From Nitrososphaerales archaeon (GTDB lineage Archaea; Thermoproteota; Nitrososphaeria; Nitrososphaerales; UBA183), in assembly GCA_030045755.1 (NCBI GenBank), contig JASIEW010000074.1, positions 1 to 12,585 on the forward strand: a stretch of DNA of 12,585 nucleotides. The letters run 5' to 3'. This document shows, one piece after another, positions 1-5,968 of the stretch; the stretch's first letter is position 1; the number at the start of each line of letters is the position of its first letter. The position numbers and the translations under genes were made by a program. The notes beneath the pieces were generated by a model that was not told where the DNA came from, searched no databases, and saw only the letters and a list, made by a program, of their open reading frames with translations.

Positions 1-34
1 CAGGGGTTCGTGGGTTCGAATCCCACCCCCCGCA
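1..34 (+). tRNA. tRNA, 3' part only (cut by window start)
   Basis: A perfect five-pair T stem (GTGGG at 10-14 with CCCAC at 22-26) encloses the T loop TTCGAAT (15-21). It is followed by the 3' acceptor strand CCCCCGC (27-33) and discriminator A (34). The start of the window lies in the 3' strand of the anticodon stem, so the anticodon is missing and the amino acid cannot be named. The 5' acceptor strand would be expected to read GCGGGGG. No CCA is encoded, which is common in archaea. The strand is fixed by the TTCGAAT order of the loop. Confidence 0.9.
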
Positions 35-128
35 CTAAACCTCGCGTGAGATGCTTCGGACTTCCAGATTCCCGATTGGACTTACCTAGGAGTGAGTACG
101 CCGCACAGGGCCGATAACCAGAGTCGAT

Positions 129-160
129 TTCCCAATAGGAGGTTCACAAACTCCTGGGAA
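129..160. repeat. Imperfect inverted repeat / stem-loop
   Basis: The outer arms TTCCC (129-133) and GGGAA (156-160) pair perfectly. After a 3-nt bulge (AAT), AGGAG (137-141) pairs with CTCCT (151-155). One mismatch and two further T-A pairs follow, around the loop CAC (145-147). The hairpin lies between the tRNA end and the TATA-like box at 172, so a leaderless transcript of the next gene would not contain it. It could be a DNA operator, a 3' element of the tRNA transcript or a small RNA; the sequence does not decide. Confidence 0.4.
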
Positions 161-171
161 CACCCCGTCTC

Positions 172-179
172 TTTATTTA
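172..179 (+). promoter_or_regulatory. TATA-like box for the 205-471 gene
   Basis: The octamer TTTATTTA, placed at -31 to -24, puts the transcript start near 203. That is essentially at the GTG at 205 and suggests a leaderless message. Confidence 0.5.
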
Positions 180-204
180 GCCGCCCACGCGTGCTGAGAG
201 ACTC

Positions 205-471
205 GTGTTCATTCCAGGCGTCATGTCGATTGCGTTCTACAAGCGACGGCCGAGCCGTAAGCAGATTGCTCTGGGCCTGGTCGCAACCATCGCACTTTCC
301 GGGTTGCTCGGTTACATCCAAGACGCAGGCACTTCGAGGGTCTGGTTGAACGTGGCGTTGGCGGCCATCGGAGGCGTCGTCATCTATCTCGCCATATTGG
401 CCTACCTGATCTATCGGTATCAGCCAAGACATCGCCAACCGACCGAGCCTAGTCCTGCGAACCAGAATTGA
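205..471 (+). CDS. Small two-helix membrane protein, unknown function
   Basis: This encodes 88 residues from GTG at 205. An in-frame ATG at 223 would give 82 residues. The GTG is preferred because the TATA-like box at 172-179 predicts a transcript start near 203. The protein has a short basic N-terminus (YKRRPSRK). Two hydrophobic stretches follow at about residues 26-44 and 53-75, separated by a short polar loop. The C-terminal tail is hydrophilic and rich in Pro, Gln and Arg (YRYQPRHRQP), as expected for a small integral membrane protein with cytoplasmic ends. I do not recognise a family. An opposite-strand frame covers much of the gene but lacks this clear membrane topology. It stands alone, between the tRNA and a reductase gene with its own promoter. 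Confidence 0.6.
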   Translation: MFIPGVMSIAFYKRRPSRKQIALGLVATIALSGLLGYIQDAGTSRVWLNVALAAIGGVVIYLAILAYLIYRYQPRHRQPTEPSPANQN

Positions 472-500
472 GAAGACGCTTAGCTAGTGGACTCGCCATC

Positions 501-521
501 GGCTTCGTGCAAGGTGAAGCC
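501..521 (+). terminator. Possible 3' hairpin after the 205-471 gene
   Basis: A perfect 6-bp inverted repeat, GGCTTC (501-506) and GAAGCC (516-521), has a 9-nt loop. It starts 30 nt after the stop codon and is followed by a short T-rich stretch (ATTTCTC). Archaeal termination relies mainly on T runs, which are weak here, so the terminator role is tentative. Confidence 0.3.
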
Positions 522-584
522 CCAAGACAATTTCTCGGTGCCCAGCCACGCAGACCGGTTTCGAGTCTTGATTCCCACCATCAG

Positions 585-592
585 CTATATAC
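585..592 (+). promoter_or_regulatory. TATA box for the DHFR/RibD-like gene
   Basis: CTATATAC at -31 to -24 predicts a transcript start at about 616, one base before the ATG at 617. This is a clear leaderless arrangement. Confidence 0.6.
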
Positions 593-616
593 TCTCCCGC
601 TCATAAGAGTCAAACG

Positions 617-1192
617 ATGCGGAAGCTGGTCCTGGACCACATCATCTCGCTAGACGGGTACTTCACGAGTCCGAAGAATGAGATAGACTGGTTCGAGTTC
701 AGCGACGAGGAGTGGGCCTGGTCAAGGGACATCCTGCGTCGGGCAGGGGCGATGCTGTACGGCCGCGTCACGTACGAAGAGTTCAGGCAGTTCTGGCCCA
801 CCTCCATTCCGAAGCCGTCAAGCGTGGACCCTGAGCTCATCAGACATCTGAACGATCTTCCGAAGATCATATTCTCCAAAACCCTAGCTGAGGCGCCTTG
901 GGGGCCCGCGCAACTGATGCGTGACGACCCCATTGTAGCCCTCAAGAGGCTCAAGAACGAACAGGGTAGGGACTTGGTCCTCGTAGGAAGCGGCACGCTG
1001 GCCGCCTCCTTTGTTCGAAGCGGGCTCGTCGACGAGTATTTCATTCGAGTCCGCCCGGTCATTCTGGGTGCAGGGAGGCCTCTGTTCGTAGACCCTGACG
1101 CCAGGCACTCGCTCAAACTCCTCAAGGCAACGGCGTTCAAGTCAGGCGTGGTGGGGCTCCACTATGAGCCTGCCAAAGCTCCCAGCGCGTAG
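617..1192 (+). CDS. Dihydrofolate reductase / RibD C-terminal-like family protein
   Basis: The 191-residue protein resembles the DHFR-like fold of the RibD C-terminal domain: a cytosolic NAD(P)H-dependent reductase whose substrate is often unknown in stand-alone members. Visible signatures are the first strand with LDGY (12-15), LYGRVTYEEF (47-56), KIIFSKTL (about 83-90), the nucleotide-binding GSGTLA (124-129), and a final block with D139-E140, P147 and GAG (151-153). The length is normal for a single-domain member; there is no deaminase domain as in full RibD. No riboflavin or folate genes are nearby, so a role in either pathway is not supported. The ATG at 617 fits the TATA box 25-32 bp upstream. 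The gene converges on the flavoprotein gene ending at 1282. Confidence 0.85.
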   Translation: MRKLVLDHIISLDGYFTSPKNEIDWFEFSDEEWAWSRDILRRAGAMLYGRVTYEEFRQFWPTSIPKPSSVDPELIRHLNDLPKIIFSKTLAEAPWGPAQLMRDDPIVALKRLKNEQGRDLVLVGSGTLAASFVRSGLVDEYFIRVRPVILGAGRPLFVDPDARHSLKLLKATAFKSGVVGLHYEPAKAPSA

Positions 1193-1259
1193 TTCGGAAG
1201 CCTCGCGTGCGCGCCGCGGGGTCGGGACGGCCACTACAGCGCGGCTGGAAGCACTTGTC

Positions 1260-1275
1260 GCCCTCCCCGTAGGGC
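1260..1275 (-). terminator. Weak hairpin in the convergent intergenic gap
   Basis: GCCCT (1260-1264) and AGGGC (1271-1275) form a 5-bp stem with a 6-nt loop, directly after the stop codon of the flavoprotein gene (TAG at 1284-1282). It also lies 68 nt beyond the end of the reductase on the other strand. No T run follows on either strand, so this is only a possible 3'-end structure. Confidence 0.2.
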
Positions 1276-1281
1276 AGGGAG

Positions 1282-2709
1282 CTAGCCCAGGTTGCGCTCG
1301 TGCTGCAGCATGTGGTGATACTCCTTGGTTGTCATCAGGGAACTGAAGGCGCGGTCGACCACCTCGCTCATCGAAGGGTGGATGTGCATCGCGTCCATCA
1401 AGGGCTTTGCGTCCCGCTTCTCTGTGTACATCAGGTTGACTATCTCTTGGATGAGAACAGAGGCATTCGGGCCGATGATGTGCGCACCGAGTATCCGGAG
1501 TGACTCTCTCTCCACTATGACCTTGACGAAGTATCCCTTCGCGTTAATCGCCTCTCCCTTGGCTGTGTTCTCGTGCTTGTAGAATCCTATCATGATCCCG
1601 TCTTCCCCTAGGTCCTTCGACGCCTCTTCCTCACGCAGTCCTACGCTCGCTATCTCAGGATAGGTGAAGACCGCGCTAGGGACGGCGTGAAAGTCGGCTT
1701 TGACGCGTTCTTTCAGGACCGCGTTGTAATAGACTACGATGGACTCGTAGTTGGCCACATGCTTGAACATGTGTTTGCCGAGCGCGTCCCCGAACGCCCA
1801 AATCCCTGGCTGGTTGGTCTCCAAGTACTCGTCGACCTCAATCCAGCCCTCCTTCGTCGCGTTGATGCCCGCGCGGTCGAGATGGAGTATCCCCGTCGTG
1901 GGCCCTCTCCCCGTAGCCACCATGACCTCCTCCGCCTCCACGACACTCTCCTTCCCAGTCTGTCCGTCGAACATGCGCAGCCTCTTCATGGCGCCCGCCC
2001 TCTCGGCCGCCCTCACCTCCTGTCCCGTGACAATCGTCATGTGTCTGCCGAGCTTGTCCCTTGCAAGGGCCGAGACTTCCGGCTCCTGTTCGGGGAGAAA
2101 CTGAGGGTTCCTCCCTATGACTGTCACCTTGGAACCCATCGCAGAGAAGAAGTGGCCGAACTCCGCGGCGATGTAGCCTCCCCCGACTACGGCCATGCTG
2201 TCCGGGAGCTTCTTCAGGTGGAGGGCCGAGTCGCTGGTTATGTATCCCACATCTTCCAAACCCTTGATAGGTGGAACCAGCGCCTGAGAGCCGGTACAGA
2301 GGAAGATCATCCTCGCGCTGATGGCCTGGCCCGAAACCTCAAGCGTGTACGGCGCGGTGAACTCCGCCGGAGCGTGGTAATAGTCGATGTTCTCCGAGGC
2401 GGACAGTCCCCTGCGGATCGACTCGATGTCTGAGTCGATCAGTCCCCTCATCCTCGCCATCACCGCGGCGAAGTCCGCCCGCCTCAGTTCGACCTCGAGG
2501 CCCAGCTCCCTCGCTTCTTCGATGGTCCTCACAAGCTCCGCAGGGTAGAGAAGGATCTTCGACGGTATGCATCCCCGTGTCAGGCAGATGCCGCCGGGCT
2601 CGTCCTTGTCGATCACTGCAATCTTGATTCTGGGGTTGCCCTGGATCATGGGATCGACGATGTTCATGGCTGAGCCTGAGCCGATTACGATCAGGTCGTA
2701 ATGTTTCAA
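1282..2709 (-). CDS. Dihydrolipoamide dehydrogenase-like flavoprotein disulfide reductase
   Basis: The 475-residue protein belongs to the class I pyridine nucleotide-disulfide oxidoreductases (lipoamide dehydrogenase, glutathione, mercuric and mycothione reductases). It is a soluble FAD enzyme passing electrons from NAD(P)H to a disulfide. The N-terminal FAD motif GSGSA (10-14) lacks the usual third Gly. The redox disulfide is C42-C47 in GGICLTRGCIPSK. The NAD(P)H-binding motif VVGGGYIAAEF and the second FAD motif WAFGDA follow. The C-terminal catalytic base pair is H444/E449 in HIHPSMSE. Length is typical. No 2-oxoacid dehydrogenase E1/E2 genes are nearby, so the substrate may be dihydrolipoamide or a low-molecular-weight thiol. 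The N-terminal motif recalls mycothione reductases. The only in-frame start after the upstream stop is TTG at 2709, 24 bp from a TATA-like box. Confidence 0.88.
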   Translation of the reverse strand: MKHYDLIVIGSGSAMNIVDPMIQGNPRIKIAVIDKDEPGGICLTRGCIPSKILLYPAELVRTIEEARELGLEVELRRADFAAVMARMRGLIDSDIESIRRGLSASENIDYYHAPAEFTAPYTLEVSGQAISARMIFLCTGSQALVPPIKGLEDVGYITSDSALHLKKLPDSMAVVGGGYIAAEFGHFFSAMGSKVTVIGRNPQFLPEQEPEVSALARDKLGRHMTIVTGQEVRAAERAGAMKRLRMFDGQTGKESVVEAEEVMVATGRGPTTGILHLDRAGINATKEGWIEVDEYLETNQPGIWAFGDALGKHMFKHVANYESIVVYYNAVLKERVKADFHAVPSAVFTYPEIASVGLREEEASKDLGEDGIMIGFYKHENTAKGEAINAKGYFVKVIVERESLRILGAHIIGPNASVLIQEIVNLMYTEKRDAKPLMDAMHIHPSMSEVVDRAFSSLMTTKEYHHMLQHERNLG

Positions 2710-2729
2710 CGGAGATAGTAGCGAGCCGT

Positions 2730-2751
2730 CACCTAGTTAACGTGATAGGTG
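2730..2751. repeat. Dyad CACCTA-N10-TAGGTG over the flavoprotein promoter
   Basis: Perfect 6-bp arms (2730-2735 and 2746-2751) are spaced so that their centres are 16 bp apart. They surround GTTAAC, itself a palindrome. The TATA-like box lies within the dyad, the geometry of a repressor operator. Confidence 0.4.
2733..2740 (-). promoter_or_regulatory. TATA-like box for the flavoprotein reductase
   Basis: On the minus strand TTAACTAG occupies -31 to -24 relative to the TTG start at 2709, predicting a leaderless message. The match to a canonical TATA box is moderate. It sits inside the 22-bp dyad at 2730-2751. Confidence 0.4.
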
Positions 2752-2906
2752 CATGACTGCTCCGAGTGGCCATGCTCCAAGCTTTTCACCGGCCATCAGG
2801 TTCGCCCTTTGCATAGAAGCGTCTTGAGTTGACCAGTCAGGCGACTCTGAAGATCGACGAGGCGTAAGGATGATGCGAGCTCCTACTGAACACGGGGTCC
2901 TAACCA

Positions 2907-2916
2907 AGACATGTCT
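2907..2916. repeat. 10-bp perfect palindrome at the SDR stop codon
   Basis: AGACATGTCT overlaps the last bases of the SDR stop codon (TAG at 2917-2915). It could be a transcript-end structure or chance; there is no other evidence of function. Confidence 0.2.
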
Positions 2917-3703
2917 ATGTCGTGACTTCTCCGCCGTCGACCACTATCGTCTGGCCGTTGACGAACTCGCAGTACTTGCTCGCCAGCATGAGCGCGACGC
3001 CGGCCACGTCCTCCGGCTTGCCCGCCCGTCCTAGAGGTATCCCCGAAGTCAGCTCACGGCGCTCCTTTTCTGACAGCCTGCCCCAGTTGGAGTCAGTCGC
3101 AATCGAACCAGGGGCTATCGTGTTGCAGCGAATGCCGAACTTTCCGTACTCCTTGGCGATGTGCCTTGTGATCCCCAGGACCGCGGACTTTGCTATGGTG
3201 TATGGTGCTCCTTTGTCATAACCCGCGACCGCCGGCGTCGATGAGATGTTGACGATTACCCCGCTCCTCTGTTTGACCATCACCGGAAGGACGTGCGCGC
3301 AGCATCGGAAAGTCCCAAGAGTGTCAACGTCCATGACCTTTTTCAGGTTCTCTTCCGAAAGTTCCGCGAAGGTTCCCTCCCAGAGTTCGCCGCTTATGGG
3401 ATATCCCGCGTTGTTGACCAGGACGTCTATTCGTCCTCTCTTGTCCCTGACCGCCTCGACCACCGTAGCGATGTCCGCTTGAGAGGTGACGTCTGCCCGG
3501 AAGCCCAGAGGGCGGCTGTCGTGTCTCATCTCAATGTCGCGCACGACTTCTGTGACGAGCTTCTCATCCCTGCCCAGCACGGCGACGCTTGCACCCTGCG
3601 CCGAGAACAGCTCCGCTATCGCCCTTCCGTTCCCCTTGGTCGACCCTGTCACGATTGCGACCTCGTCTTGAAGGAGACGGCCTTCATTGCCGGGCTTGGC
3701 CAT
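2915..3703 (-). CDS. Short-chain dehydrogenase/reductase (classical SDR)
   Basis: The 262-residue protein has the length of a classical SDR, a soluble NAD(P)(H)-dependent alcohol/ketone oxidoreductase. The cofactor motif TGSTKGNG is at 19-26. Arg45 after the second strand (LGRDEK) suggests NADP(H) preference. NNAG is at 97-100. The catalytic residues are S155, Y168 and K172 (YTIAK), and the C-terminus ends in VDGG. The position usually held by the structural/catalytic Asn in helix 4 appears to be Asp (D127 in MDVDTLGTF), a substitution also seen in other SDRs. It resembles FabG/glucose-dehydrogenase-like enzymes, but the substrate cannot be read. The ATG at 3703 lies 45 bp after the MFS stop and has its own TATA-like box. 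Co-transcription with the MFS gene remains possible, which would suggest handling of the same compound. Confidence 0.9.
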   Translation of the reverse strand: MAKPGNEGRLLQDEVAIVTGSTKGNGRAIAELFSAQGASVAVLGRDEKLVTEVVRDIEMRHDSRPLGFRADVTSQADIATVVEAVRDKRGRIDVLVNNAGYPISGELWEGTFAELSEENLKKVMDVDTLGTFRCCAHVLPVMVKQRSGVIVNISSTPAVAGYDKGAPYTIAKSAVLGITRHIAKEYGKFGIRCNTIAPGSIATDSNWGRLSEKERRELTSGIPLGRAGKPEDVAGVALMLASKYCEFVNGQTIVVDGGEVTT

Positions 3704-3723
3704 GCCACCGACTTCGTTTCGCT

Positions 3724-3731
3724 CTCTATAA
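3724..3731 (-). promoter_or_regulatory. TATA-like box for the SDR gene
   Basis: TTATAGAG on the minus strand predicts a transcript start at about 3700-3703, at the ATG. It is flanked by 5-bp inverted arms, TCGTT (3714-3718) and AACGA (3730-3734). The box lies in the 45-bp gap after the MFS gene, so the SDR gene can be transcribed alone. Confidence 0.5.
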
Positions 3732-3748
3732 CGATGCTGTCTTGCGGT

Positions 3749-5203
3749 TCAGCCGGGCACCGAGGTCGCTTCCGCTTCAGGCGAGGTCTGTCGTCCCTTT
3801 TGACCGCTGGCCACGACCAGCAAGAGCGCAAGAATGACCAACAGTGCCGAGATCTCGAACGCAAAGCTCTGTCCCTTGAGGTACGACGCGGCTAGGCTTG
3901 ACGACAGTTTTCCTGAGAGATTGCCGACGAAGAGGTCGTACACCACGTTTGCAGGGATTACCGCCGTGGCCGCAGTAAGAGCCAAGGCGAAGCTGAGTAT
4001 CATGCCTGTGTTTCTGAAGGTGTTCATCGTTCCCGAGCCGACACCGTACTTCGCTGGCGGCGTCGAAGACATGATGGCCGAGGTGTTGGACGGCCAGAAG
4101 AAGGCCAGACCTATCCCGGAAAGCGCCTCTATGAGCCCTATCTCGACCAGGGTAGAGCTGACCGTCAGCTGGCTAAAGAGGACCAGGCTCGCGGCCGTCA
4201 GAGCCAAGCCCAATATCGAAACCTTCCTGAAGCCGTATCTGTCGGAGAGCACTCCGCCGATAGGCCCGATTGCGGCGGCTGCGAGCGCGAAGGGTATGAT
4301 CAGGTAAGACGCGGTGAGCGCGGACAGGCCTGCTATCCCCTCTAGGTAGAAGATCAGCAGGAAGTTGACGCTGAAGATGGCCAGGAACTGCAGCAGCGCC
4401 GCGGTTATCGAGAACGCGAATATCCGGTTCCTGAAGAAGTCGAAGTTCAGTATCGGATCCTTGCTGTATCTTCCTTCCCAGACGGCGAAGAATACGAAGA
4501 ATATCGGAGAGATCGCGAGGCCCGCCAGCGTCGTGGGCGCGTTCCATGCGTACAACAGCCCCGACGTTATCCCCAGCTGCAAGGAAAGGAGCCCCGCGGT
4601 GAACGACACGGCTGCTGGAATGTCGAAGGAGCCCCGTTGACCAACCGGTTTCACCGTCCTCAGTGTCCGATACGCCCATGCCGTGGCAAATATTCCGATT
4701 GGGACATTGATGAGGAAGATCCAGCGCCAAGTCGTGAAAGTGATGATGATTCCGCCGAGGATAATTCCGAGTATGTTCCCTAGGCCCCAGACGACCGCCT
4801 GAAGGCCGAAGGCCCTGCCCGTTTCTCCCCTGGGAAACGCTTCTGAAAGTATCGCGAAGGAGTTTGACGTGAGCAGAGCCGCGCCCGTGCCCTGAATCAC
4901 CCTGAAGGCGACGAGGGACAGCCCGCTCGGCGCGAACCCGCAGAGAGCAGACCCTATGGTGAAGATGACGAACCCGATGTTGTACAGGACCTTGCGCCCG
5001 TACATGTCAGCCAGCCTGCCTAAGCTGAGGACGAGCGCGGTGTTAACGACTAGATAGGCGATGATGACCCAGATCATGGTTACGAAGTTGGAGTGCAGGT
5101 CCGCTGCAATCGGGAACAGTGCCAGAAGAACTACCGTGCTGTCGACGGCAGCCATCAACGCTCCGATTGATGTTACCGAAAGCGCCTTCCACTTGTACTC
5201 CAA
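3749..5203 (-). CDS. MFS multidrug exporter, DHA2 (14-helix) type
   Basis: The 484-residue protein has about 14 hydrophobic helices, the size and topology of DHA2-family proton-driven drug exporters (EmrB/QacA-like) in the cytoplasmic membrane. D21 sits in helix 1 (AVDSTVV), the family's motif D region. Motif A, GRLADMYGRK, is at 62-71. A Gly-rich motif C-like helix (GLGNILGIILGG) follows the RVIQGTGAAL helix. A second motif A-like loop (GGVLSDRYGFRK) marks the second half. The exported compound is unknown. The start is TTG at 5203; the only in-frame stop upstream is 9 bp before it. A GTGAT five bases upstream could pair weakly with the 16S 3' end. Unlike its neighbours it is predicted to have a roughly 27-nt leader from the box at 5254-5261. 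The SDR gene follows. Confidence 0.9.
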   Translation of the reverse strand: MEYKWKALSVTSIGALMAAVDSTVVLLALFPIAADLHSNFVTMIWVIIAYLVVNTALVLSLGRLADMYGRKVLYNIGFVIFTIGSALCGFAPSGLSLVAFRVIQGTGAALLTSNSFAILSEAFPRGETGRAFGLQAVVWGLGNILGIILGGIIITFTTWRWIFLINVPIGIFATAWAYRTLRTVKPVGQRGSFDIPAAVSFTAGLLSLQLGITSGLLYAWNAPTTLAGLAISPIFFVFFAVWEGRYSKDPILNFDFFRNRIFAFSITAALLQFLAIFSVNFLLIFYLEGIAGLSALTASYLIIPFALAAAAIGPIGGVLSDRYGFRKVSILGLALTAASLVLFSQLTVSSTLVEIGLIEALSGIGLAFFWPSNTSAIMSSTPPAKYGVGSGTMNTFRNTGMILSFALALTAATAVIPANVVYDLFVGNLSGKLSSSLAASYLKGQSFAFEISALLVILALLLVVASGQKGRQTSPEAEATSVPG

Positions 5204-5253
5204 GATAAATCACTGCGGCCTGTAAGGAGGCCTCGATTTCTCTCGATTTTGCC

Positions 5254-5261
5254 AATATAAA
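5254..5261 (-). promoter_or_regulatory. TATA box for the MFS gene, in an oligo-T tract
   Basis: TTTATATT on the minus strand directly follows a T run (5259-5264 on that strand) and is the strongest AT-rich signal in this gap. It predicts a transcript start near 5230, about 27 nt before the TTG. The same T run could terminate the upstream usp transcript. Confidence 0.5.
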
Positions 5262-5280
5262 AAATTGTTTCGGAGAAGTG

Positions 5281-5329
5281 GGGAGAGTGGGGGGCGGAAG
5301 GACTGCGGGCCACCGCCCTCCCTACTCCC
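5281..5329 (-). terminator. G/C-rich inverted repeat and T run after the usp gene
   Basis: The arms 5281-5297 and 5313-5329 match perfectly at both ends (GGGAG with CTCCC; GGGCGG with CCGCCC), with a mismatched middle and a 15-nt loop. Read on the minus strand, the structure lies about 70 nt after the usp stop, and a six-T run follows about 17 nt later (5264-5259). This is a plausible transcript-end region for usp. Confidence 0.35.
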
Positions 5330-5397
5330 GCGACCGACATCCTGCATGCAATGGTGCGGATTTCAGACGTCGTCGCCGCTCAGGGAGGTCGAAGGAC

Positions 5398-5838
5398 CTA
5401 CCTGACAACCAGGACAGGGCACATGGCGTGGCTCACGACCCCGCTTGAAACGCTCCCCAGCAGGAGTTTCTTGAATCCGGTGTTACCCCTCGTCCCCATA
5501 ACTATCACGTCGAACCTCTCGGACTCCGCGTATGTGACTATCGCCTCGACTGTCGAGGGAGATTCGATGATCTCGCCCCTGGCGTCGACCCCGTGCTGTT
5601 TGGCCTCGTTGACGCCCTTCTTCGCGATCCGCATAGCCTCGCTCTTGGCCGCGTCTTCAAGGACTTGGACGTCTACCTGAGGCGCCCCCGCCGGTCCCAC
5701 CACTCCTATCACATGGGCGTTGTACACTTGGAGTATGGTGACCGAGCCTCGGCCTCCGGCCAAAGCACATGCGGCCTCCACCGCCTTTGTCGAGAAGTCA
5801 GAGCCGTCGAACGGTACGAGTATTTTTTCGAACTTCAA
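5398..5838 (-). CDS. Universal stress protein (UspA family)
   Basis: This encodes 146 residues from TTG at 5838 (start MKFEKILVPFDGS), the usual length of a single-domain UspA. These are cytosolic dimeric nucleotide-binding proteins linked to stress survival. The ATP-binding signature is complete: D11 after strand 1, then G115-x2-G118-x9-G128-S129 near the end, followed by the hydrophobic last strand (PVLVV). An ATG at 5868 would add ten residues. It is rejected because the only good TATA box (5868-5875) overlaps that ATG and predicts transcription from about 5844, leaving it out of the message. From the TTG, the protein begins where Usp proteins normally begin. No partner domain is fused. 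The gene stands alone on the minus strand between the MFS and cyclase-fold genes. Confidence 0.9.
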   Translation of the reverse strand: MKFEKILVPFDGSDFSTKAVEAACALAGGRGSVTILQVYNAHVIGVVGPAGAPQVDVQVLEDAAKSEAMRIAKKGVNEAKQHGVDARGEIIESPSTVEAIVTYAESERFDVIVMGTRGNTGFKKLLLGSVSSGVVSHAMCPVLVVR

Positions 5839-5867
5839 TTCCGTCCATCTGAACCTGACGGAGGTCA

Positions 5868-5875
5868 TTATTTAA
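5868..5875 (-). promoter_or_regulatory. TATA box for the usp gene
   Basis: TTAAATAA on the minus strand predicts a transcript start near 5844, about 6 nt before the TTG at 5838. It overlaps the upstream ATG at 5868 and so decides against that start. Confidence 0.5.
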
Positions 5876-5887
5876 TTGGTTGTAGCG

Positions 5888-5905
5888 GTTCTCGTCTATG
5901 AGAAC
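5888..5905. repeat. Inverted repeat GTTCTC-N6-GAGAAC upstream of the usp promoter
   Basis: Perfect 6-bp arms (5888-5893 and 5900-5905) lie 12 bp upstream of the usp TATA box, on the side where the TFB recognition element and activators bind. They are also 63 bp past the stop of the preceding cyclase-fold gene, so a 3'-end hairpin is an alternative. Confidence 0.35.
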
Positions 5906-5968
5906 GAAGTCTCGAACCAGGAGCTGGCCCCAGCCATGTGGAGCCGACGCCCGAGAGTCGGTCCGAGG

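Noticed and set aside
1..40. Possible integration (att) site at the tRNA 3' end
   Set aside because: I saw no second copy of the tRNA 3' sequence, and there is no integrase or phage gene in the window.
82..438. 118-residue frame on the minus strand opposite the small membrane protein
   Set aside because: Its composition is low-hydrophobic and unlike a known fold, while the plus-strand frame has two clean membrane helices and a well-placed TATA box.
1687..2433. 248-residue plus-strand frame inside the flavoprotein gene
   Set aside because: It is a shadow of a gene with complete catalytic motifs on the other strand; its translation is Arg/His/Pro-rich without domains.
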